Source of the DNA: Psettodes erumei
Taxonomy: Eukaryota > Chordata > Actinopteri > Pleuronectiformes > Psettodidae
Assembly (NCBI GenBank): GCA_016785225.1
Contig: JAFBJZ010000870.1
Span: forward strand, 310,001 to 374,000
DNA length: 64,000 bases
Direction: 5' to 3'
Shown: positions 35,101 to 46,200 of the stretch, piece after piece
Layout of the letters: every line of letters starts with the position of its first letter
Position numbering within the stretch: the stretch's first letter is position 1
Position numbers and translations under genes: made by a program
Notes under the pieces: generated by a model
The model's input: only the letters and a program-made list of their open reading frames with translations
Told to the model about the DNA's origin: nothing
Database searches by the model: none

Positions 35101-37650
35101 TGTGTTTCCATGTAGCCACGCATACATTCATTTACACATAAAATGAAAAGCAGCAGTCAGCTAATCAGGGCCAAATGCTGTGTCAATATACAAAAAGTTA
35201 CCATGAAAAAAACCCCATCTGTACCTTCTGCTGCTCTCTTCTCTCTCCACCTCTCTCCCCTCTCCAATCAGAATTTAAACTTTTAATGTCAACTGGTGCT
35301 TTTGTGTGAATTTGACCATTTGGCTGACATGGGTCTTTTGTAGTAAGACATAACTAAATAAATTACACAGTCATTATTTAGCTCACATTTTCAGTGACCA
35401 TATTCATCGCCTTTTGGGGATTATGATGGGATAATGATTATCAGAATTATGACCATTGTGTGCCTGATATTATTACATCAATATGAAATCCGGAAGTAAG
35501 ACAGAGCAGGCCTCCTGTGAACTCCAGCTGAACTCTCCACTCAGCTACTCTGTGGAGTCGTCTTTTTTTTTTTTAAGTACAGGGCAGTCTTCCAAACCAT
35601 TACTATTTTCGCTGAATACATACAGCTGGACAACAGAGACGAAGGCAGCATAGGGGGACACAGAAGATAAAGGACCGGTGGCCTTCAGCTCTTTACTAGC
35701 AGGAAACATGTGCTGCAGCCCTGACCTTTTGACCACATGGGATTATATTTTAAAGCAAAAAAACAAGTGCAGACTTTACTGGGAGGTTTACGCGTGAATG
35801 ATATTTGGTCGCCCGGTTGTTTTCTTACATTTATGAATGTCATTACCTGCAGGAGGTTATAACGAAAAGTAGGATTGGAAGATCACTGCAGTTTGCGCTG
35901 AAATTGAAAAGAAAGACGTGTCTGTGCTCATTTGACTTAACTGTAAATGATTCTACCCCAGACATTTATGTGACCAACTCTTTAATGTGTCCACCTGTGT
36001 ATATGCCAGTGGCTGTAAAATGGATGTAAAATCCAGGCGGAATTTGAACTTTGCCACAGGAGGATCACGTGTGGGGGAGATAAAACTGGAGAGGAAGTCA
36101 AATTGCAGGGAGGAGCGAAATGTGCGTAGACACCACCATCTGCTGGACAACTGTGTACTGCAAAAACAGATAAATAAAGGCAGCTCGTGGCGCTGGGTGC
36201 TACGAAGCTCCATTGATAAGATGATTTGAAGAGGAAGATGAGAAAATATTTTTTTTAAAAAACAACAATAAAGTGGAACATCCCTGTGTCACATTAACCT
36301 CCCGGAAGTGAAGATGCCCCCCCTCACGGTTGGTTACACGGCTGGTGGAACACACTGTAGTTCCACGGTTGGCGCCTTCGGGAGCATGTGCTCCGACCCC
36401 GCTGCTGCCGTTTGGTTGCGACTCGCGGCACGCGGGCGAACAGCGGGCACGACGTATGATCTAAGTGACGCTGAATGCGGTGTGATTGTTTGTGCCAGAT
36501 GTGGTGGGCCCGCCGTCTCAGACGCAGCTGCCCTCGGGGTGGGCGGGTGTGGGTAAGAGGGTGGGGGGCAGTTCTCAAGTGCTAGCTTGTTCAGAATTGA
36601 CAAAGAATAGTTTGATTAACAGTCAGAGGCAGTGCCGTGGCTGAAAAACAAATTGTCAGTGGGTGAGATCAGAGAAGAATGAGCGAACTCATTCAAGCGA
36701 ACAGCCAGCGTGAGCGGCGCAACAGCTGGTGTCATTCCAACGTGTGGCCCGGGGTGCCGTTAGCTTTCAGGCCCGGATTATTATCCTAGTCTGACCTTGC
36801 CAGCAAACATCTATGAACGCATTGTATCTACATTTTTATTTTGTTCGAGTCTGACCTCACTGTGTCTCTTTCTCTTAAGGAACTGAACATTATGTCTCCC
36901 CTAAAGGCATTTATTTCTCTGGTACCCAACGCTCCTTCAGAAGGATTTCTGTTTGCAGTTGGTCACTCACAGCCACAGAGAAAGATCATTCAATAAAAGT
37001 ACCAATTCATTTTAAATTACATATCACAAGCACTTATTCCGCAGAAAAAAACCCTGTTATTATGACGTTATTGGATTGTTAAATGTATGCATTAGTGGGG
37101 AAGCAGCATTTTAATGCTACGACATTTAGTCCGCCACAAACTTGAGCTTGTTTAAAAGCCCGCTGTCGGTGCGTTCAAGGACAATGTGACACTTGAGCTT
37201 TGGAAATCAGTCGCTAACGTCAAAGCTTTAATAGCGAAAAACACTAACATTAAAACAAATGACAAAGTCTCAGTCTCGAATGACTTATGTCTAAAATGGT
37301 TTTCTGCTCAAGTCTGGGTTTCATTCGGTTGTAAAATTATTGGAAACTGGTTGTTGCATGGAAGGCAATTCAAACTAGGAACTACTGTTGCTGCAAATTA
37401 TGCAAATCTAATTCAAACCCACATGCGGGCTACAACATTTCCAGTGGTACACTTGAGGTGGCTTTGTGTTCTTCTTTTTTCCCCCCTCAACTCAGCTGGT
37501 TACTTGGTGATATTACGACTACAGTTTTCTGGGTTGAGGTTTTATAAATTGTAAAACTCAAGTCCGAAACACTGCTCAGTGTAAAATAAGCTCCTAAAAT
37601 TTGCGACAGTGGCTCTGCCTTATTTCTGAACAGTACTTAGTACACCGACA
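32150..37650. other. Intergenic region between ksr1 and vezf1
   Basis: No gene is recognised in this 5.5 kb. Short frames lack known domains and splice context. A GC- and CpG-rich patch lies at about 36300-36560, with two small inverted repeats (GTGGAAC at 36345-36351 with GTTCCAC at 36360-36366, and a palindrome at 36381-36394). It could be a distal regulatory element. I see no transposon ends. Confidence 0.5.
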
Positions 37651-37666
37651 CATTTGATAGTTTTCT

Positions 37667-37672
37667 TTTATT
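37667..37672 (-). terminator. vezf1: Candidate vezf1 polyadenylation signal
   Basis: AATAAA on the minus strand about 2.2 kb downstream of the vezf1 stop, at the far end of an AT-rich, 3' UTR-like block. Confidence 0.45.
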
Positions 37673-39837
37673 TAGACAACCCAAATAAAAGGCACATAAC
37701 ATTGCGCATGTTTATGTAATAATCTGACAAACATACATTTAAAAAAAATGTAGGAATGTTTGACCTTTCTGCTAATCAGAAAGCCTAGCCTCTCATATAT
37801 ACAAAATTACCATTGTTAATGTTCTAATACAAAAGATTTATAAAAAAGGTTATCTTATCTTTCACATCTATTGTAACTACCATATTCTTGGAACTAAAAT
37901 AGTTTTGTACAAAGATATACATTCAACTGCTTTCACAAGGGTCCTGGAATTTCCAATTATTTGTGTTTTTTTTTCTTCCTTAAAAATAAAGAGATGTTCA
38001 ATTCCACAAGAAATATTCAGGCTATCACATTGTTATCATATCAAATTTTGGCAAACAGGCTATCATAGTGTATCTATGTAAATGCATAAGAACAAAAATA
38101 AAGCTACGCTAACATTTTGTTTAAAACAAAACTTGGGAAAAAATGACAAACATGCATATTGCATTTTTTTTTCAGCATATAAACTGAATCAACTCAAAAG
38201 AGCTGCAACACTGTTGAGATAACATGGCATTCATTAAAAAATAGTTGATGTTCAATAGCTAGTGTTTTGGAGTTCATGCAACATCAATCATTTAATGGAC
38301 ACAAACTTTGCAATTTTTTTTTTTTTTTTTATCAAAACTCAGCTGGATCTCAGCCACACAAACTATGCAGACTGAACCAGGCTTTAAAGGAAATGTAAAT
38401 AATAATAAAAAGGTACAGCGTGTACTCCGTCGTACAGGAAATGATCGTTTAAATGGACGGCTACGTTTAAAATCAATCATTTTTGGACTTTCTTGTCCCC
38501 CGCGGAAGCCTGATCGACACCACAAAATGCCAAATGATTTAAAAGTTCGTGAGTAATGGGCTTTTTATGTGCGTTTCCTGAGTGAATGATCCTTTGTATC
38601 ATCGTGGGGCTATCACAGATAAATGATTTTTTTTAAAATAACGAAAAAAAACACCAAACAAACCCCAAAAGAGTCAGACAAAACTAATTGGTCACCATTA
38701 TGGTGACAGTAACAGCCTGAAAAAGCTTCACTACAAGGCCAGGCCTTTCTGTTTTTTAGCCACTAGATGGCCCTCAAGTGTAGGCTGGCGAACCACAACA
38801 CTTAAGACTTCAATTTGATCTTTGATAATACTGCTGCTCACCTGTATGTAGGATATGCTTTCAGTGCAAGACTCATTGCGACTCTGACTTCATGGGAAAA
38901 CAAAATGAACTTTACAAACAGGCAAAGAAAAAACAGAACAAATCAATAAACGAACCTTTGCGTTTCCATACAAATAGAAAACAAAGTACAAATAGTTCAT
39001 AGTCAAGAGGACAGCATCGAGATATCCGCTTGGAGCAAAAACAAAAAAAAATAATCAAAATGCCGACATTAAAATACATTACTATGTCAACTGTACAAGT
39101 TAGTCACTGTACCTCAAGATCATATCTACTATCTGAGAAGAAAAAGAAAAGCTATGCACTGTGGAAAAATATTCTTCCATGCAAGTGGAAGCTGCTGTCC
39201 CTTTTACTAGACTCGTTTCCTATAACATTAAATAGTGATTAGCAGGCTATAGTTAAAAAAAACAAAAAACAACAAAAAACAAACATACAAAGTAACACCC
39301 AGAGGCTTTGGGAGAGAACTTGTAAAACGCCAAAAACAGCAATTCGTAGTTATTGCTTCAGTCCATTTCTCATCTCCCTTTTACAAAAGCACAGGTGTGT
39401 TTTTTTTTTTTTTACTACCGAGTCCTCAAGGGTGCTTGAGGGATCCTCTCCTCTCATCTGTCGTTATACAAATCACAGTTTCATCGCTCTAATTGACTAC
39501 ACTAAGTCTTACGGTTGTCCTGATTTCAAAATAAATCCTACTCGACTTCTACTCAAGTGTCCCGCAGCGCGTGCCGGTCACTTAACATTGGTTGGGAGGC
39601 GGCGGTTACTCGGGGGAGCTCCTTGCGGCCGCGCAGTTCTCCTGACGTCTTCACGCCGGGGTTTGATGAAGTGAACGGGGGGTGGGGTGGGGGTGCGGGG
39701 CGGGTGGGAGAGAGCCGGGTTGGAGGTGCAAATTACGAGGACAGGAGTCTCTTGTTTCACTTCATTTTCCCTTTCTTTCTGGCCAGTTCGATGCTCTCTC
39801 TCTCGCGCGCTTTCTCTCTCTCTCTTTTTTTTTTTTC
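37673..39837 (-). other. vezf1: Presumed vezf1 3' UTR
   Basis: AT-rich sequence following the vezf1 stop codon, with long A and T runs, a 17-base palindrome (38691-38707) and a G-rich block on the plus strand close to the stop (about 39676-39708). No coding exon is seen. The 3' end is inferred. Confidence 0.5.
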
Positions 39838-40205
39838 CTACCAGGGTGGGGAAGAAGGCAAGACTTGGGACAGAAAAGGCATGCTATCGACCGGCCTCAT
39901 GGCGATGTTGAGCGGGCCGGCTATATTCATGGGCATGGGGGTCGTGATGGCGACCGGGTGGGCGATATTCATGGGCGCCGTGGCGGGGATGTTGACGGAG
40001 GCAATGTTGACGGGCCCGGTGATGGTGACCGGGTGCTGGAGGCTCACCGGGGACGTGATGTTGACCGTGTTGGTGCTAATGTTCATTTGTGCTGCTATGG
40101 TGACCGGGTTGTTGGCGTTGGAGTTGCTCCGGTTCATCGCCGTGGTGATGGGGGCGGAGACGGTCACAGGTGTGGCTGAGGCAGAGTTGCAGACTTGGTT
40201 ACCGT
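39838..40205 (-). CDS. vezf1: vezf1 coding exon 5 (last)
   Basis: Encodes the C-terminal activation-type region: repeated short units of the form PV(T/N)I and MNI, then NIAMRPVDSMPFL and PSSPPW before the stop at 39838-39840. Acceptor CCCACAG; phase 1 in. Confidence 0.96.
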
Positions 40206-43200
40206 CTGTGGGGGATCAAGATCAAACATCAACCGGCGACATTTTTCCTACTGAAATCTAATGTAGCAAACTAAGATTTGAACAGTATGAAAAACATATC
40301 CTGTAATGCAACAACCAGGATTAGAATACGCTGAAGGGCATTTATATGTAAAGCTTGACTAATACTGTCTTCATGTCTGCTGCAGCAGTTCTGTGACTCA
40401 CGGAGGCTGCTTGCCAAGAAAGGAGAAACCTGAACGAGGCTTTTATGCGAAATCATCCGCGAAAGGCCGTGAAAGCTGAGGACGATAATGGAGCGCAAGG
40501 CCGGCGGACACGATCTCGCGCGTTAAGACATAACCGAATGCTTCCGACGCAGACGATCTCGCGAGGACCGCCGAACGGGCGCTACCTTTGTTGCAGGAGT
40601 TGAAGTTGGTCTGTCCGTGAGTCTTCAGATGGCTGGTGATGTAGGCCGCGCTCAGCATCTTCCCGCAGATGCTGCAGGTGACCTTGCCTTCGTGCCTGAT
40701 CATGTGGGAACGGAGTCTGTCTTTGGTGGCGAAAGCAGAGGTACAGGCCTGGAGCCGCACAGCAGGACGGGGTCAGGGGTCAGCGGAGTGAAACAACAAC
40801 AACAACCTCGATCGTAGTAACAATCTGGAGGCGGACTGTGGCGACTCTTACCGTTACTTGACATTTAAACGGCCTTTCTGAGGAATGCACATGCTTCACA
40901 TGGCAGCTCAAGTGATCTGGCCTAGAAGTTAAAAAAAAAAAGAAGGGAGTGAGACAAAAGGAAACACATTAACACGTTAAATCTTTGGTCAGCGGCGCAG
41001 CCAGCTCCTTGTTGTGGATGCGTGGCGTTTGTGGTTCCCCGCTCTCTCCCAGCCACAGAACACACAGTTGTTTTTAGGTTTTTTTTTCCCACTTCCCGAG
41101 AAAAAGAACCGCGGCTGTCCTTTGCTGACTCAGATTACTGGATTCTATTCCCCAATGCTGAAATGTGAATTTTAATAGTGATTGCACTGAACTGAAAAAC
41201 CACAACATTGTCTTCAGAACAGAGGCTCAGGTCAGTTGGAACCCAAATACTACGTCATCTGCTGCAGATGCCTAACCGGTGAGATAACAATGTGAGTCAT
41301 TTCCAATTAAATCAGAGGTCATTAGCAACAGTTGTTAGGGGAATATGTACTTCTGATATATTTTCTACCATGTGTTTTTTTCAAAAGCAACTTAACATTT
41401 AGCTTACTTGAGATTCTACCAGTAAGAGTCGCTCGAAAAACCTCGTCTCGTCCGCAGAAACATGCGGAAGCAGCATCGCAAAATCCTTTCAGTGCCTCGC
41501 AAGTGCAGTATCTGCACAAGCAGAACTGATGTGCTCTGTTTGCTTTGATAATGAGGGGATGGGCACGCGAAAAAAAAAAAAAATCCCTAAAATTTCAGTC
41601 AACGGCAGTCAATTCTCCACGATCAATCGTGCGTGAATTAGTTTGACCTAGTTTCAAAAAAAGGCACCAGACAGAAGTGGTGTTTTTTTTTTTTGTCCAC
41701 TTGTTTTCTGTTCGTGACTTCAGAGTTTGGCATTGAACATAAACGTAGATGTAGTTCCAGGAATGTACAAAAATTTTGCAGCGCATTTCGCGATTAAACT
41801 AAAAAAAAAAAAGGCGTCAACACGCACGGCCGACAAGCGCCGTGTCATTTGCAGGGGCGCGCCGCAATATCAGCGGCAAAAAGCAGCGATTTGGCTCCTG
41901 ACCTTTCCAGTGAAACTCCAGCACTGGCAAATTTTTCTTGGCGCCGGTCCGCCTCCGCCAGCTTGTTAATTCTGGTGAAGCCGCCGGCTGAATCATGTCA
42001 GCGGTGCCCCGGCGGAGCGAGTAAGGGCCGAAACACCGGCAGCTGCCCCCGAACCGGAAAGTTTTCGTGCTGCTGGATTCTTTCTTTCTTTCTTCTTTTT
42101 TTAAAATACAAATGAGAAGAGTCAAGTGGAATCTTCTCAGTGGTGCTTTGAACCGGAATCAAGCCCCCCCATGACGAGGAGAGCAGACTCCAGACAGTGC
42201 AGGCCTACAGATCTGGCTGAGTGGCAGTGACTCAGTGCCCTGTTATTCAGTCCCCATTCTCACTTTCCAGCGCGCTGATGAATCCCTGCCCCACGTCACC
42301 GGCTTGGATGCGTGCCCGAAACTGCCATACACAGCCGCGCTAGTGTTACAGCTTGGCCGGGGGTGCACCCGCGCATGTTGTTGTCGAGGGAAGTTGTGCT
42401 GCGGGGGCAGACACACCACCACCACCACCACCTCCACCCCCACCCCGGACTCCCTCCCATACGCCGCGGACCGTTTCGGACCTAGATGGAGAGGATGCGT
42501 TGATGAAATGTAAATGTGACGCCCGTCGCCGAGACCCTCTCGGATAAAACGTCGGATTCATGCCCCTACGTGGCAAATGTGTGGACCTGGACATTACTGC
42601 ACGGTTCACTGGTTTCCCGGGGGGAAAGAGTCTTTGACACGCTGGCGGGAACCACAAAGTGACAAGTGACGCCTCCCCCTCCCCTTGATACTCGACCACT
42701 GGTGCTCGTCCATGTGCGACTGTTTAAACATGTGGCTGGAATGGTGTGTGTGTGTGTGTGTGTGTGTGTGTCTGTGTGTGTGGGTTGGGGGGGGGGGGGA
42801 CAAATCTAGACCGCTTAGCTATAAACATGAAAACACAGCCACTGGGAAGCTGCACGGTCATCGGACGGCCACACAGTCAACTCTTTATGTTAAAGTGAAT
42901 CGCTCCCGTAACGACTCGTGCAGCTTTTGGTCAATATTGGCTGCAAAAAAAAAAAAAAAAAACTTCCGATGAACATCAGCGAGGTGCTCATTTTAGGGTT
43001 GCATTCGCGCAAGGTCACATGAGGTTTCGCTTCGGGCTGGCGAGCGTGGCTTTTGTTTGTTTTGTTTGTTTTAATTTGAAACGCAGCAGGAGCTGATTTT
43101 TGAGTGCCAGGCAAATGTACAAAAATGCTAAGCATGTTATTATTATTATTTTTTATTCCGTGCAAGATGAGTCGAGACTTTTCTCCCTTTGACCCTGGAA

Positions 43201-46200
43201 TGCAACCCTCTGATTGTGAAACTGCTGTCTGTGGAAGACACCCCCCCCCCAAATCGGTTGCGTTTGCAAGGCCCCGTCCTCGGGAGCTCGACTCGGCTCG
43301 GATGAGTCTCTGCGGGGAACGTAACTTATTCCGCCACCTTAAAAGCCCCATGAGGAACGCGCGACGACGACGTTCGGAGCCAGTCATATAATCCACCTAA
43401 TGGACATCAGTTGCTCAGGATTGGCCGGTCTGAACGCCTATGACGAGGCAGTGCGGTAGCATAAAGAAAAAACCTCTTCACATCACAGATACTGAAGGGT
43501 GAAAATGAATCTCCTTTACACTTTGCACAAACCATTCAAATCTTGGTGAAGGTATTAGAGAGCTATTGAATAATTATGTTGAGGATTATGGTTTAAAATT
43601 TCTCACTGCCGTTACTATTTTTTTTTTTTTTTTTAAGTAAGGCACTTTGAATTGCCTTGTTGCAATGCAAATAAACTTGCCTATTAAGACCCCCAATTTT
43701 TTTTTTTTTAAAACGCCGCGTTCACGCTTGTTCCCGTTTCAAGCGCGCACCCGTCAGCTTTGTAACCCCCCGTTATTTTGAGCCGCGCCATCGTCACTGG
43801 GCCCGACGCTTACCTGGAAAAGCCTTTCCCGCACACGGAACACACGTAGGGCTTGTGGACGCCGCCGTCGTGAGAGCGCACGTGGTAGGTCATGCGGTCC
43901 TTCCTCTTAAAGCGCTGCTGGCAGATGGGGCACTCGAAGGGCTTCTCGTCCGAGTGGGAAAGCTTGTGGCGGTTCAGGTGGTAGACGTCGCGGAACGCCT
44001 TGCCGCACATCTCGCACCCGTGGTTCTTCTTGACGGGCTTGGCGGGCTTCTTGGCCACGTTCTGCTGCGGCACGTTGCCCATCGCCGGCGACGTCATGAT
44101 GCTCGTGCCCGAGGAGACGGAGGTGGTCGCCGTGGAGAGGATGCCCGCTACCGTGGAGATGTAGGAGGGGTTGCCGTTGTTCTCGCGCGGCATGGTGGAG
44201 ATCATGGGTACCATGGTGGGGGCTGTTTGGGCTGTCTTCTTTGGCCGGGACACCATCTTGATGCCGGTGTGGCTGGACTCGTGGCGTCGCAGGTGGTAGC
44301 TGTCGCGGAAGGCCTTGTTGCAGTAGCCGCAGATGAAAGGCGTTTTGCCTTTGTGCTCCTTCTTTATCACCGGCACCGGCAGCCGCGCGCCGCCTCCGCC
44401 GGCCACGTTATCTTTGAGGAGATCGGCGGCGCCGGGCGGCGGCTTCTGGTCTAGTTGGATGGGCAGGACAGGCTTCTGGTCAACTTGTTCGGCTCCTGCG
44501 TTAAGAAGCGGCAGCAGGCTGTTCTGGGCCACCTGGTGCTGGTGGTGGAGGGCTTCATTGGCCTGCTGATGAAACAAACGCACACGTACACAGATGAATG
44601 TTTGGTTGAGCCGTGATAAATCCCAGACACTGAGCACTGCGCATTATGTGCTCTATATAAAATACACTGGGTACTGGGGAGGGGGGGGGGGGGGTGCAGT
44701 TTTAAAGCAATAGGACTTCCCCGCTGTGTCGTTAGTTTCCAAAGTTTGCGTGAGAATTAGCAGAATAAAGCAGTAGCGCCACTGGGAGTTTGTCAGGAGT
44801 CGGCTTCGGCAACAAGGATTCGATAGTTTAAGATGTTACCGAATGCAAAATGTGCACCAGATCTGTCATTAACGACTTTGACGCAGCGCGCCGGCGACGC
44901 TGAAGGATCCGAACGCACTGGGCGAAAAACGGCTGTGCCGACTCGTCGCGCGACCGATAAGCAAGAGCAGAGGCGAGGAGCGGGCCTTCAGCTCAGTTTA
45001 CGCCCACTAAGCGGGAGATCAAGCAATGCGGATCGGCCCGCCCTCCCACGCCGCATTGCCGGGGCCCTAAAAGCGCCGCCCGCGACCGCCGGTGAAGCGA
45101 TCGCGCCCTCGCCGCTGGAGGAGGCGAGACGCAACCGGCGTTCCTCTTAGCCGGAGCCTCGACCTGAAACGAGATCAATCGTTCCCGAGAGCGACTGGTA
45201 AAATAATCAGTGGAGAAATGTGCGGCGATTTTTTTTTTTTTTCCACTGAGGAGGAGGGTAGATGACGGCCAACGAGGTTCATCCCTTCCCGTCAGCTCGA
45301 GGTTGCGGGGGAGAAAAAAAAAAAGAACAACAAAAAACAGCCGCGGAGATAAAACGCTTCCTGACAACCATGCGTTAAACGCTGATACCAGTTTTCCTGA
45401 GCTGTTACAGATAACCGTTCCGCCTGCATCCACAGAAGTGAACAGGGAAGTAAACACCCAGCCAGCGGGGCCAGGTGCTAATGGTAATTCTCAGATTTGA
45501 ACCACTGCTGTTTATTTCGCTGGGGGGGGCCGTCCTGACGCCTTCCCTTCACATCATACCTTGAGTGGACGGACACAACAGCGTCGCCGGCCACCGGCAA
45601 GAAAAGGGCAAGGTGAAATACTTGACCTTTCCCTTTGAGGTTCAATCAGCCGTCGAAGAGGCACAGCCGAAGGAAGGACTTTGCGAAGGAGGAGGCAGGG
45701 GACGGAAAAAGAAAAATGAACCGCGCAGTGTCCTCCTTATGTCATCCAGCCCATTGTGAAAGACACAAATCTGAGCGGTGATGCACTTGGGGCTCAGCGG
45801 GGGATCTTTGTATGCTCATCTTCATTGATTTGGCTCATCTATTCATGAGCCGGGGACATTGTTTATCCACACACCACTCTGCGAAACGAGCCCCCCGCCC
45901 CCGCCCCCGCGCCGGTCCGCGCCCGGGACCTGGGAACTCGCGGAGAATACGCCGCCGAAGCCCACCCATCCGTTTGTCCCGAGCACCTGCTCGCACTTGC
46001 CACCTTCCCGGATTAGTCGTCACCATGCCAGTGCTCAGCCCGTCCGCTGGCACACCGAGGGAGGGCGGGGGGGGGGGGGCGAGGGGGCTTTATGTTTGGG
46101 TGGGGGGTGTGTGTGTGTGTGTGTGTGTGGGGGGGGGGGGGGTACCAGCCGGGAACCCTCTTTGTGAGGCTTGTGAACAGCAGACGTGGCCGCTGCAGAC

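Noticed and set aside
36308..36556. 82-codon frame in the intergenic CpG patch
   Set aside because: No domain, no splice sites; expected by chance in CG-rich DNA.
43855..44454. 199-codon plus-strand frame across vezf1 exon 2
   Set aside because: Antisense shadow of the zinc-finger exon, which has clear C2H2 motifs on the other strand.
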